From Anaerolineales bacterium HSG24 (GTDB lineage Bacteria; Chloroflexota; Anaerolineae; 4572-78; J111), in contig JAUCGB010000042.1 in assembly GCA_030377895.1 (NCBI GenBank), forward strand, positions 1 to 33,052: DNA of 33,052 bases, in the 5' to 3' direction. Positions 21,784-31,472 of the stretch are shown here, in pieces (position 1 is the first letter of the stretch; every line of letters starts with the position of its first letter). The notes below the pieces were generated by a model, which saw only the letters and a program-made list of their open reading frames with translations, ran no database searches and was not told the DNA's origin. Both the position numbers and the translations under genes were made by a program.

Positions 21784-22368
21784 TCAAGCTAATATAGGTA
21801 ACGCCAACGGTTGTTGACGATGTAAAAGTTGCATTAAACGGAACCAACCACCAGTCACCATCGCCGATACAAGGGCGCAGGCCCAAAACAACGGCTGAGT
21901 CATGGTGATGAGGCTGGCTTTTAAAAGTACGCTAAACAGATTTGCAATAGTTAAAACATAGTTAATGCCAGTAATGAGAATGATTTGCCATTGTGACACA
22001 ATTCCCACATCGAGGGCCGAGGTACTGCCAACTATCCCCAAGGCCCCATTGATAAGGACAGAGAGAACAAGGGTAGAGAGGAAGGTCGCTCCCAAAAAAA
22101 GGGCAACGACTGCCATCCATTTTTTTTCTTTTCTGTCGGTTTCCTGCTGGACTAACCGGGCCTCAAACCGTTCACTAAACCCGGCCAAGGGAGCGGTCAT
22201 TTCGGATCCGGCGATAGTCAGCATACTATCAATCTCTTTTAACTCTTGGTAGATTTGACGATGCTCATCCGATTGGCTCAGGGCTGTTTTTAACTCGGCC
22301 ACCTCGGAGTGAGGCAATTCATCATCTAGCCATTGTGATACTTTTTCAGCAAAATCATCTCGATTCAT
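21784..22368 (-). CDS. Membrane anti-sigma factor, zinc-less ASD-like
   Basis: 194 aa from ATG 22368, with GAGG about seven bases before it. A TTG six bases upstream is the alternative. The N-terminal 50 residues (DDFAEKVSQWLDDELPHSEV ... SDEHRQIYQELKEID) have the layout of the anti-sigma domain of zf-HC2 proteins, but the H-x3-C-x2-C zinc ligands are absent: DEHRQIY stands where CPECRAL would be. Three or four membrane helices follow (about 87-110, 125-150, 158-182). It sits between the ECF sigma gene and the beta-repeat protein, the classic place for a cognate anti-sigma factor that holds the sigma factor at the membrane. Confidence 0.85.
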   Translation of the reverse strand: MNRDDFAEKVSQWLDDELPHSEVAELKTALSQSDEHRQIYQELKEIDSMLTIAGSEMTAPLAGFSERFEARLVQQETDRKEKKWMAVVALFLGATFLSTLVLSVLINGALGIVGSTSALDVGIVSQWQIILITGINYVLTIANLFSVLLKASLITMTQPLFWACALVSAMVTGGWFRLMQLLHRQQPLALPILA

Positions 22369-22420
22369 GGTCAACCTCTTTCATTCTATTAAGGAAAATT
22401 ATTAGGAATAAATCACTCGT

Positions 22421-23068
22421 TTAGTTAAGCATTTTGTTGGTCTTAACCGTTTTCGCCATCATCTTTTTTGCTCTAAACAACCGACTTTTAATGGTGCTAA
22501 CGGTTGTGTCGAGCGTTTCGGCAATCTCATCATAAGACATCTCATGCCAGTAGCGCAAGATTGTAGCCGCTCGATAATCGGGCGGCAAAGATTGTACCAA
22601 CTGATGCAGGTCATTCTTAGACTCATCCGCCAGCGTTATCTCTTCCGGTTGTGGGTCAGAGGATGGAAACCAGCGCCACGGGGGCAAATCGTCCCACGAT
22701 ACTACCTGAAATCGACGTTTCCGGAGTAAGTCGATACAGTAGTGGGAAGCGATAGATAAAATCCATGACGAGAATTTACGACTTGGATTGTAGCTCCCAA
22801 TTTTGGTATAGACCCGAATAAAGGTCTCCTGAGCTGCGTCTTCGGCTTCAGCAGAGTCATGAAGCATGCGGTAACACAGATTATAAACGGGACGTTGATA
22901 CGCGTTTACTATCTGCATGTAGGCTGCTTGATCACCTGCCTGAGCTGCTTTGGCCCATATCCGTTCTTGGCGTTGTGTTTCCGTACTAACTTGAGTCTCA
23001 AACTTAGGCTCCGTTGCAACGGGTGGTATCATAGTATTATGTTGCTTAAGTGCAATTGTATTGTGCAT
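22421..23068 (-). CDS. ECF-type RNA polymerase sigma factor
   Basis: 215 aa. Region 2 spans about 56-120 (YNLCYRMLHDSAEAEDAAQE, FSSWILSIASHYCIDLLRKR). Region 4 spans about 160-205 (LPPDYRAATILRYWHEMSYD, then TVSTIKSRLFRAKKMM as the recognition helix-turn-helix). There is no region 3, as usual in the ECF class. The start is the first ATG. GGAA lies unusually close to it, and a start a few codons in cannot be excluded. The linker between regions 2 and 4 is long and tryptophan-rich (WDDLPPWRWFPSS). The anti-sigma gene follows 52 bases downstream. The operon probably responds to envelope stress and regulates itself. Confidence 0.95.
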   Translation of the reverse strand: MHNTIALKQHNTMIPPVATEPKFETQVSTETQRQERIWAKAAQAGDQAAYMQIVNAYQRPVYNLCYRMLHDSAEAEDAAQETFIRVYTKIGSYNPSRKFSSWILSIASHYCIDLLRKRRFQVVSWDDLPPWRWFPSSDPQPEEITLADESKNDLHQLVQSLPPDYRAATILRYWHEMSYDEIAETLDTTVSTIKSRLFRAKKMMAKTVKTNKMLN

Positions 23069-23274
23069 ATTTCCGTAAGCAATCCATTTGTCAACGTGCC
23101 CTAAGTGGTGCGTTGACTGTTAGCAGTGTGAGGCGATAACACGTGTGATTTTTCTTAATTTCCTCAGTCACCACGCTATACGGAGATAAAATTATAAAGT
23201 TGCAGATTGGTAAAGAGAATTCTCCATAAATGATTTTTGGTCCCCAAAGTGCGTCATAAGAATTATGCAGGGTG

Positions 23275-23456
23275 AAATTCAATTATAAATGGTAAACGGT
23301 GAATGGTGAATAGTAAATTACGTTTTGTCGCCAAGAGCGGTTTGGATATTTGGATACTGGTGAAAATACGATAGAGTTAGCTTAGGGGCGCATAGAGTTG
23401 CCGCTTACACTCATTTACCATTTATAATTCACCATTTACCATTTATAATTGAATTT
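23275..23456. mobile_element. AT-rich MITE-like element with 29-bp terminal inverted repeats
   Basis: AAATTCAATTATAAATGGTA at 23275 and its inverse TACCATTTATAATTGAATTT ending at 23456 extend to 29-bp arms matching at 28 of 29 positions. Each arm also repeats the ATGGT-GAA motif internally. The 182-bp element lies between the sigma operon promoter region and the giant gene. No ORF is present. Confidence 0.75.
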
Positions 23457-23520
23457 GGTTTTGTTTGTACATAATTCAAATAACGCAAATCTTCGCCTTT
23501 AAGGAGGTGAAAAATCATTT

Positions 23521-23559
23521 ATGTTCTCAATAAAAATATCGAGAGTGATGCAGAAGTAG
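23521..23559 (+). pseudogene. Short ORF remnant with near-consensus ribosome binding site, cut by a family 2 end
   Basis: AAGGAGGTG (about 23502-23510) is an almost perfect Shine-Dalgarno sequence. It is followed by ATG at 23521, MFSIKISRVMQK, then TAG. The reading frame ends inside GTGATGCAGAAGTAGTGATG, a family 2 element end. This looks like the start of a gene broken by the repeat, or chance; I cannot decide. Confidence 0.3.
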
Positions 23560-23578
23560 TGATGGAAATACTCGCGCC

Positions 23579-23678
23579 AAATCCGTGACTCAGCGAGAGA
23601 ACGCAAGTCACGGACGGGCACATAGAACCGTTGGGGAGGGGGTGTCATGTCATTCCGAGAGTAGAGTAGCGGAATGAC
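23579..23678. repeat. Hairpins between the giant gene and the ORF remnant
   Basis: CCGTGACTCAGCG / CGCAAGTCACGG, then GTCATTCCG (23649-23657) / CGGAATGAC (23670-23678). The second lies immediately after the stop codon of the giant minus-strand gene and has no T-run. Confidence 0.6.
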
Positions 23679-26600
23679 CTACATGCCCCCAATCCCTTTC
23701 ATCATAATCGGCAGATAGGTTGGGATTCTGATTTGCCCAAACAGACCATACTCTGTGGCATGTCCAATAATCGCCGTCACGGTATTATTGACCGTATCCG
23801 GTGACAAACTGGTAATCCCATCATCAGCCCACAACTCGGTTGTTTCGTTCCAGTAGAAAATCTTCAAGGTACGCTCATCAATATTGACCATGTCCTCGTC
23901 TCGATAGCTCAAGGTGATGGTAATGGGCGGATTGAAGATGTAAGGATGTTGTAAAACTCCATCCACATAAATGTCTAGGGTAAAGTAGACCCCAGCCCCG
24001 CTATATCCTTCTGGTGGTGGTTGATGGATTGTTTGGGTGAGCATTGTTGTCACCATCACAAACGGTTGAGTGTAAACCTCGCTCGGTATTTGGATGGTAA
24101 TGCCCGGAGTGCCAGTGATGACAATCGTGGTCGTCGTGCCTGTATTGACTGGTGTAGCTACAACCTGTTCACCAACATTGCTGACCACCACCAGCACTTG
24201 AGCCGTAGCCATGTCTTGTCCAGCGGTGATGGTATAAAAGAAACTATCCACTCCAACAAAATCGTTGTTAGGCGTATAAACTGCGCCATTTCCATCAATC
24301 GTAACCGTGCCACTGACCGCCCCCTCTGCCGAAACAAGGGTAAGCGGGTCTCCTTCTGGATCAGAATCGTTCTCCAATACCATCACCGTGACTGGCGTGT
24401 TGAGAACCGTCGTCGCCGCATCAGCCAAGGCTAGTGGAGCCGAGTTTGAGAAGTCAACATAGACAACCTGCGAAGCCGATTGCGTTCCGACTGGATTACT
24501 GACCGTCAGACTGATGGTTTTAGAGCCGGTACTGCTCCAACTGTAGCTTACCTCAGCCGTACCTTGTCCGCTGTCCGGCTCTGGCAACCATGTGTAGGTC
24601 AGCGGCATGGTTACATCCGGCGGAAGAACGGTGGCACTGAACAGTTGCGGTATGTCGATGGTTGCGCTAACTGGCCCGTTAATCGCCACGGTCATGGGAG
24701 CGGTTATGTCGGAACTGATGGTAACCAGCTTGGTGGCTGTGACCTTGCCGTCACTGTTACTAACCGTCACCGTAATCGACTGCTGACCAGCGCTCGGCCA
24801 ATTATAACTGACCACGGCATTCCCCTGTCCGGTTGACGGGTCAGGCGACCAGAGATAGGTTAAGGATGTCGCATTTTCCGGAGAGGCGGTGGCGGTGTAG
24901 CTATAGCTCTGTTTGATCTGACCAGTATCCGCACCGCTGATGGTCACACCCGTAGGCGGAACCACTGTTGGCTTCGTGACCGAGATGACCTTATTGGTTG
25001 ATACGGTTCCGACATCGTTCAGCACGACTACCGAGATGGTCTGCGAGCCAGTCAGTTGCCATGTATAGCTGACGATGGCGGCTCCTTGCCCAAACTGCGG
25101 CTCAGGGAACCATGTATAACTCAGCGGCGCAGTCGCCTCAATCGGAGTCACATCCGCGCTCAGTTGATAGACTGTGCTGATGACTGCCGTCGCCGCTCCC
25201 TTAATCGTCACCCCATTCGGCGGAGTCGGTCGGTCAAAACAGTTTGGTGCGGTGGCTGTAATCGCCGTCGTTAGGTCGAGCGAAAGTTCAAGCGTGTAAT
25301 CAATCGGTTCGGCTCCACTACAGTAGTAGGCCGTCCTATCAAGCTGACGAGGTGAATATAGAGTATCGGCTTTGATGATGAGGCTACTATTGGCACGGGT
25401 ATGAGTAGCATCCGAGAAATACAGTTCTCTGACAATGAAGGAGTTACTTCGACCGCGGTTATCTAAGGCGGTTAGATAACTCGCTTTCGTCGCGGTGCCA
25501 CTAGCAGGGTCGAGTTTAGCGATAACCCCCATCCGCAGACCATTGTTTCCTTCACTAGAGCTGTTGACCAGACTATTTAACCAACCGTCTGTGGCAAATC
25601 GTTGGAAATCTGTACCTGGGCGAGGAATGTAGGCATTAAAGACCCCGTACAACAACGCCTCCCCATCCCATAAGGCCGCGTAACCGCTGTTATCGTCGAT
25701 GGTGTCTTCATAATCGGTCTTACACCATTTCCGAACACCGTTGGTAAATTTAACTACAATCGGGTCTATCGGATTTTCTGGGTTTTCCGGATTTATAGAG
25801 ACCCAGTTGGAGTTAGTGCCGATGTAAATAGTCTCGTTGTTGGCATTAACCAGCCGCACCCCACCAAGTTCCCTGATGTCGTCTTCGGAATTGGTACAGC
25901 TAAAGGACGCGGCGGTCGGTTCAGCCACCGAGAATGTCCACGGGGACACGGTGACGGTGACGGTATCAGTATGGTTCAGGCCATATTCGTCAGTCACGGT
26001 GAGCATGAAGTTCATATCGCCATAGTTATCGGGACTGATAAAACTGGCCTGCTCCGAATCATCCTCCGATAAGAAGACACTTTCTCCAACAGTTTGAGTC
26101 CACTGGTAAGATAGCTTATCTCCCTCAGGGTCGGTACTGCCTTGCCCATTTAGGATAACTAGCACCTTAGGTAACATGTGTTGGTTTGCTCCGGCTGAGG
26201 CTTGCGGACGTTTGTTGATGCGGGAGGTCACATTAACCCCTTTAGCAAAAATATCCTCCGCTGAGGCAACACTGTATTCTTGGTTGACCAACGATGCGCT
26301 ACCGAGACTCCCCGTGACCACAAAGGTGAAACTGTATTGCTCATATCGAGCTAAACTGTCCAGACTCCATGTAATTATGTTGCCGTTTATATTACCGCCG
26401 CGCAGATAACCGGCTCCGTCAGGCAGGGTATCACTAATCACCAGTTGATTCGCGGGAGAGGTGCCGATATTGCTGATGGTGATGGTGTAGGTTAGCTCTT
26501 GGCCGGGGTTGACGACCGCCGGAGCCTGCTTTTCTATTACGAAATACGGATCTTTGGTAATGGTAACGGTGGTGGTATCTGTTCGTTGCAGACCATGCAG

Positions 26601-29600
26601 TGAGGTAACTTCTAGCTCAAACACGAGCGTTCCGAGTTGAGAGGGGGCCGTAAAGGTTGCGGTTGGGGTATCGTAACCAACCAGAGCCACGGTATCTCCC
26701 GAAAGCTGTCGCCAACGGTAAGTAAGCGGATTACCCACCGGATCACGGCTACCAGTACCATCAAGCAAAACGGAATCATCAGGCCCAACCACCTGTAACG
26801 GGCCGGCATTTGCAATCGGCTCCTCTTCGACATAAGTTGTAAAAGAGATTCCTCCTGTAACCGCTTGGTCTAAACGGTTGGTACCAGCTACTGTGGTATT
26901 ATTGACGATTTTCCTCACTGTGGCAGAACTGATTATCATATCCACGGTTTTCTGTTCCCCAGAGTCAAGTGAACCGACCGACCAACTGACGACATTCCCT
27001 TGCAACGTCCCCCCTGACAAATATGTCGCACCAGTGGGAATCACGTCACTAATAACCACATTTTCGACAATATCGTTCCCGATATTAAAAATGGTCAGAG
27101 TATAAAGAATTGGTTCGTTGGGGGTGACAGTCGTTGGCCCCGAGTTAGTAATTCTGAATTCCGGCTCGCCATAGACGACGACGCTATCAAAAGTGATTTT
27201 TGGGCTGTTGTTATTGTTGTCAGCCGTCAAGGTCACATTGTACGTTCCCGGCGCGCCATACGTATGAGAAGCGGTAGCAAACCCAGGGCCGGCTTGGGTT
27301 TGCTGACCATCACCAAAATTCCACATATATTTTACGTTGGTGCCGTTTACAATAGTAGAAGTGACTTTGGTGGTTCGCCCGAGTAGGGTTGGCCCATTGT
27401 TAATGGCACTTAGCCCCGTAATCTGATCGTCGGGTATCGAGGTGATGATGACGTTAAATACTAACGCTTTCGTATTGATCGAATTTTGAGCGGTCACGAT
27501 GGCGGTATAGGTTCCTTCGCTACTATAAGTATGGTCAACGGATGCCCCCGTTCCAGTTTGACCGTCGCCAAAATCCCAACTGTATTGGGGATTGCTCCCT
27601 TCATCCACTCTTGCGGCTAAAGAGACCGATTTGTCGACTAATCCTGTGGGGTTGGGGTCTTCTAGTTTTAGCCCAGCAATCGCTACATCGGTAATAATCA
27701 CACTGCTAGTAATCACACTGGTACCTGCGCCATTGGTGGCGGTGATGGTAGCGATATAGGTTCCATAGTCATCATAAATATGGCTCGCGGTTTGGCCGGT
27801 GGCAGTATTATTATCACCAAAATCCCAACTGTAGCTAACGTTACTACCCGCGTCGATGCTGGTCGTAAAACTGACCACATCACCCGGCCCTCTGGGCGCA
27901 TCATGATTCACTGCGAAGCCAGAAATATAGATATATCGCGAGGCAGCCTCAAAATTGTCAAATAATGAGGTGGATGAGGTTCCTCCCTGCCCAGAGGCGT
28001 GAAATAGACCTACAAATAGATCGGTATCGATATCTATTTCGTTGTCTAAATCGGGAGCCGTCTTGTAAGCCATCTCACGCCACTGGCTATTCGTCGGTTT
28101 ACTACTCTGTTGACTATAATAGAAATGGAAAATATTGGTGCCACTATCACGAGCAATCCGTAACCAAACGGGGGTCGTCGGAAAATCAGTCGGAAAATCA
28201 GTCGGAAAATCGGGGGTACTAGCTACAATCTGTTTACTCGATATATCCTTAACCCCATCTGAGTTAGAGCCATCAGGGTTAATTCGATATACGGCATACA
28301 GTTCATGTTGTCCTGATTCGTTCCACCGGATACCAAAGGCGATCTTATTACGTGCCCCAACTCCTGTCCCACCGTAATCACTCCGGAATTCAAGTCCAGC
28401 AACTCCGTTTTCAATCGTTGGTGCGGCTAAAAGTTGAACCATTGCATCAAAAGGCTCATTGGTATTAAACTTGTTTTTTTGATAAAAATAGGTGTATCCA
28501 GCCTGTCCGTCCGGTGTTCCCATGATTCCATCACCATCGCCAGAAAAATCCAGTTGATTACTGCTAATGACCTGATCGGCACTGCTATCAAAAGATTTCT
28601 CGATCCAATCAGAGTTAATCGGAGATGAATTGAAATCATCCACCACACTAACCACCTTTGCATCTGGCTCCTCTGCGATATAAGTAGTGACTGAATCCTG
28701 CCCCGTAGCCGTAACATTTTGGCCTAAGCGATCAGTGGCTACCACAGAGAAAGTATCATTGGTGATTTGTCCCACAGTCCCCGAACTGACCACCATTTCC
28801 ACACTAACCTGCTCACCAGAATCAAGTGAAGCCACCGACCAATTGACCACATTCCCCTGCAACGTTCCCCCTGACACATACGTTGCACCGTCAGGGATGA
28901 CATCGCTAATGACAATATCTTCCGCAATATCGTTCCCAGAGTTCCGGAGGGTCAGAGTGTAGGTAACGGGTGCGTCGGGGAGGGCATCCACTATTCCAGA
29001 TTTAGTAAGGCTGAATGTCGGCTCACCATAAATGAGGACACTCGTAGTAGCGGTTTTCTGTCCGTTGTTGTTTTCAGCCCTCAAAGTCACCTCGTAAATT
29101 CCCGGCGAGGCGTATACATGGGTAGTGTTGTCAAGTTCAGGCTCCATTGAGGTCTCATGACCATCACCAAAATCCCACATGTATTTAACATTGTCGCCAG
29201 CTGTAATACTAGAGGTGAAGGTGGTGGTTTGTCCGAGTTGGGTTGGCCCATTGTTAAAGGCACTTAGCCCCGTAATCGGAGTATCGGCTACTAAGAAGAT
29301 GGTGACGTTAAAAGTTAACACCTCCGTATCGACCGAATTTTGAGCAGTCACGATGGCGGTATAGGTGCCATCGCTACCATAAGTATGGTTGACAGGGGAT
29401 CCTGTTCCAGTTTGACCGTCGCCAAAGTCCCAACTGTAGCTGACATTGCTCCCTTGGGTCACACTTGCAGTAAAAGCGACAACAATGTTCTTGACCCCTG
29501 TGGGGTCGGGGTTTTGGAGTTTTAGCCCGGCAATCGGCATATCGGGAACAGTGACACTGCTCGTAACGACACTAGTACCCCCGTCATTGGTAGCAGTGAC

Positions 29601-31409
29601 AGTAGCGATATAAGTTCCGTAGTCGGCATAAGTATGGGTTACGGCTTTGCCTGTGGAGGTGTTACCATCACCAAAGTCCCAACTGTAGCTGACGTTGCTC
29701 CCTGTGGTGATATTGGCCGTAAAACTAACCACATCACCCAGCTTACTCGGTTCATCATGAGTTATCGCTAAACCAGAAATATGGTCTATCCACGAAGTGG
29801 CCGTAAAATTATCAAATAGCGAGGTGTATGGGGTGTCCTGTCCAGAAGTGTGAATCATGCCCACATATAGGTCGGTGTCAATGGCTATTTCGTTGTCCAA
29901 ATTATTTGAGTAAGTTATCTCATTCCACTGACTATCACTTGGTGTGTCATTTTGTTGACTATAATAAAAATGGAAGATATTCGTCCCACCATCACGAGCA
30001 ATCCGTAACCAAACGGGTGTACTAATTGATTCGTTTGATTCGTCTGATATAACTTCAACACCGTTTGATATAGAGCCGTCGGGGTTAACCCGATAGACGG
30101 CGTACAACCCATGTCCTGAACCGGTTCCACGAATACCAAAGGCAACCTTATTACGCGAACCAGTTCCTGTTCCGCCATTTGCACTGCGAAATTCAAGCCC
30201 AGCGACCCCGTTTTCAGTCGTTGGCGCGGCTAAAACTTGAACGATTGCTTCAAAAGGTTCATTGGTATTAAACGTATTTTTTTGATAAAAATAAGTGTAT
30301 CCCCCCCCAGTCCCTCCATCTGCTGTAGCGATAATTTTATCACCATCACCAGAAAAGGAGAGTTGGTTATTGATAATTTCTTGCTCGGCAGTACTGTCAA
30401 AAGACTTCTCAATCCAGCTCGGGTCGAGTACCGCTGGCGGTTCATAAGCGGGGAAATCATAACTGAGATCATCATAAACTGTTTGAGAAAAATTATTCGA
30501 GCCTTCATCGCTTTCGTTTGATTGGAACAGGGCCAAATATAAATTATCATCCATTGTTTCGGTGACCTCATAAACATGGATAAAACTGGCATCGTCTTTA
30601 TCTTTATAGGCAAAGGAAAACTTATTACCAGCCCGCTTGATCTGGAGGCGCACTGGAAAATCAGCCGGTTGCACTCGTATTGTGCCTGACTGATATGTGT
30701 CTTGTGGGGCATTTTGACCTTTTCGCAACCCACCAAACAGCTTAAAGTTACTGTTAATGCTAATCCACTGGATACCAAAATAAACCTTATCGCTCCCATC
30801 TCCGTCACCAGAGGTCGATGGGGCAATGTTCCGAAACTCAAGCCCAGCTCTTGCCAGACCATAGACCGGAGTTGGCGGTCTATGAATCGTTACTTCGTAG
30901 GTCGTCACTTTTAGCACCGGAGAAGCAAGATAAAAAGCGTAATGACGGTTGTTTCTATTTTCAATTCGGCCATCTGTATGGGTAATGACTAACTGTCCAT
31001 TTACTACGTCTGCCGTTCCTTGACTTTGGTCAAACCCAGCCCCTTTCCATGTCTGACCATCAATCACCCATTCACCACTTTTTTCGTCTCCAGACACTTT
31101 GCTAATGCTATCAAAAGTGACGTTAATAGGCCCAGCGATCTCAGCTGGTGCATCAAAGGTATCGGTCATGCTGGCGGTCACCGTTTGGGTGGCCGCTCGT
31201 CGTCTGGTCGGTGGCAAAAAATAGGCAGATGATTGCGGTTGTTGTTCCGCACCATCATGCAAAACAGCCGAAGATAGCTCCGGCTGTTCTACATCTGATA
31301 TAGGTATCGCTAAAGTTGCCGCTTGCGCTTCTGGCTGAAAAATAGCCAAAACCAACACAGTCAAACTCAAACTAAATAAAATTGCAGAAGTAATCGTTGT
31401 ACGTTTCAT
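23679..31409 (-). CDS. Giant secreted PKD/DUF11 multidomain surface protein, 2576 aa
   Basis: AAGGAG precedes the ATG. A signal peptide (1-31, ending AQAA) exports it. Approximate domain order: concanavalin-like beta-sandwich (85-315); unit 1 with a second such domain (331-540), three PKD domains (WDFGDG near 580, 660, 745) and a DUF11 domain (799-910); unit 2 repeating this order (932-1527, PKD near 1200, 1283, 1366); a PKD/K319-like domain; DUF11; another K319-like domain; a unique region with four cysteines (1827-2060); three Ig/PKD-like repeats marked SYTW, SYNW, SYSW (2063-2325); a cadherin/Big-like domain (NDSDPEGDPLTLVS, 2326-2417); and a C-terminal domain ending TYLPIMMKGIGGM. This tail resembles a C-terminal motif common on exported Chloroflexota proteins. 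Likely role: adhesion, matrix or sheath. The substrate is unknown. It is a single uninterrupted frame. Confidence 0.9.
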   Translation of the reverse strand: MKRTTITSAILFSLSLTVLVLAIFQPEAQAATLAIPISDVEQPELSSAVLHDGAEQQPQSSAYFLPPTRRRAATQTVTASMTDTFDAPAEIAGPINVTFDSISKVSGDEKSGEWVIDGQTWKGAGFDQSQGTADVVNGQLVITHTDGRIENRNNRHYAFYLASPVLKVTTYEVTIHRPPTPVYGLARAGLEFRNIAPSTSGDGDGSDKVYFGIQWISINSNFKLFGGLRKGQNAPQDTYQSGTIRVQPADFPVRLQIKRAGNKFSFAYKDKDDASFIHVYEVTETMDDNLYLALFQSNESDEGSNNFSQTVYDDLSYDFPAYEPPAVLDPSWIEKSFDSTAEQEIINNQLSFSGDGDKIIATADGGTGGGYTYFYQKNTFNTNEPFEAIVQVLAAPTTENGVAGLEFRSANGGTGTGSRNKVAFGIRGTGSGHGLYAVYRVNPDGSISNGVEVISDESNESISTPVWLRIARDGGTNIFHFYYSQQNDTPSDSQWNEITYSNNLDNEIAIDTDLYVGMIHTSGQDTPYTSLFDNFTATSWIDHISGLAITHDEPSKLGDVVSFTANITTGSNVSYSWDFGDGNTSTGKAVTHTYADYGTYIATVTATNDGGTSVVTSSVTVPDMPIAGLKLQNPDPTGVKNIVVAFTASVTQGSNVSYSWDFGDGQTGTGSPVNHTYGSDGTYTAIVTAQNSVDTEVLTFNVTIFLVADTPITGLSAFNNGPTQLGQTTTFTSSITAGDNVKYMWDFGDGHETSMEPELDNTTHVYASPGIYEVTLRAENNNGQKTATTSVLIYGEPTFSLTKSGIVDALPDAPVTYTLTLRNSGNDIAEDIVISDVIPDGATYVSGGTLQGNVVNWSVASLDSGEQVSVEMVVSSGTVGQITNDTFSVVATDRLGQNVTATGQDSVTTYIAEEPDAKVVSVVDDFNSSPINSDWIEKSFDSSADQVISSNQLDFSGDGDGIMGTPDGQAGYTYFYQKNKFNTNEPFDAMVQLLAAPTIENGVAGLEFRSDYGGTGVGARNKIAFGIRWNESGQHELYAVYRINPDGSNSDGVKDISSKQIVASTPDFPTDFPTDFPTTPVWLRIARDSGTNIFHFYYSQQSSKPTNSQWREMAYKTAPDLDNEIDIDTDLFVGLFHASGQGGTSSTSLFDNFEAASRYIYISGFAVNHDAPRGPGDVVSFTTSIDAGSNVSYSWDFGDNNTATGQTASHIYDDYGTYIATITATNGAGTSVITSSVIITDVAIAGLKLEDPNPTGLVDKSVSLAARVDEGSNPQYSWDFGDGQTGTGASVDHTYSSEGTYTAIVTAQNSINTKALVFNVIITSIPDDQITGLSAINNGPTLLGRTTKVTSTIVNGTNVKYMWNFGDGQQTQAGPGFATASHTYGAPGTYNVTLTADNNNNSPKITFDSVVVYGEPEFRITNSGPTTVTPNEPILYTLTIFNIGNDIVENVVISDVIPTGATYLSGGTLQGNVVSWSVGSLDSGEQKTVDMIISSATVRKIVNNTTVAGTNRLDQAVTGGISFTTYVEEEPIANAGPLQVVGPDDSVLLDGTGSRDPVGNPLTYRWRQLSGDTVALVGYDTPTATFTAPSQLGTLVFELEVTSLHGLQRTDTTTVTITKDPYFVIEKQAPAVVNPGQELTYTITISNIGTSPANQLVISDTLPDGAGYLRGGNINGNIITWSLDSLARYEQYSFTFVVTGSLGSASLVNQEYSVASAEDIFAKGVNVTSRINKRPQASAGANQHMLPKVLVILNGQGSTDPEGDKLSYQWTQTVGESVFLSEDDSEQASFISPDNYGDMNFMLTVTDEYGLNHTDTVTVTVSPWTFSVAEPTAASFSCTNSEDDIRELGGVRLVNANNETIYIGTNSNWVSINPENPENPIDPIVVKFTNGVRKWCKTDYEDTIDDNSGYAALWDGEALLYGVFNAYIPRPGTDFQRFATDGWLNSLVNSSSEGNNGLRMGVIAKLDPASGTATKASYLTALDNRGRSNSFIVRELYFSDATHTRANSSLIIKADTLYSPRQLDRTAYYCSGAEPIDYTLELSLDLTTAITATAPNCFDRPTPPNGVTIKGAATAVISTVYQLSADVTPIEATAPLSYTWFPEPQFGQGAAIVSYTWQLTGSQTISVVVLNDVGTVSTNKVISVTKPTVVPPTGVTISGADTGQIKQSYSYTATASPENATSLTYLWSPDPSTGQGNAVVSYNWPSAGQQSITVTVSNSDGKVTATKLVTISSDITAPMTVAINGPVSATIDIPQLFSATVLPPDVTMPLTYTWLPEPDSGQGTAEVSYSWSSTGSKTISLTVSNPVGTQSASQVVYVDFSNSAPLALADAATTVLNTPVTVMVLENDSDPEGDPLTLVSAEGAVSGTVTIDGNGAVYTPNNDFVGVDSFFYTITAGQDMATAQVLVVVSNVGEQVVATPVNTGTTTTIVITGTPGITIQIPSEVYTQPFVMVTTMLTQTIHQPPPEGYSGAGVYFTLDIYVDGVLQHPYIFNPPITITLSYRDEDMVNIDERTLKIFYWNETTELWADDGITSLSPDTVNNTVTAIIGHATEYGLFGQIRIPTYLPIMMKGIGGM
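26830..30420 (-). repeat. Two tandem copies of an approximately 1.8-kb coding unit within the giant gene
   Basis: WIEKSFDS begins near 30420 and again near 28615. Each is followed in the same order by a beta-sandwich with FNTNEPF and GVAGLEFRS, three PKD domains and a DUF11 domain with VISDVIP and GATY. The period is about 600 residues. The copies have diverged but are clearly alignable by eye. Confidence 0.85.
28177..28212 (-). repeat. Three tandem 12-bp units encoding DFPT repeats
   Basis: GTCGGAAAATCA, GTCGGAAAATCA, GTCGGAAAATCG. On the minus strand they encode DFPT three times, just before the PVWLRIARD segment. The matching place in unit 1 (ISTPVWLRIARD) has none, so this is a recent expansion in unit 2. 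Confidence 0.9.
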
Positions 31410-31472
31410 GAAAAATTCTCCTTAATTCAGCATTGAATTCTAATAGAATCCTAATAGATAGTTGTGACTTAG

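Noticed and set aside
26830..30420. CRISPR-like or minisatellite array in the giant gene
   Set aside because: Repeats are long, in frame and encode protein domains. There are no spacers.
30230..30862. 210-codon second minus-strand frame within the giant gene
   Set aside because: It overlaps the signal-peptide-bearing main frame in another phase and has no domain or start signal.
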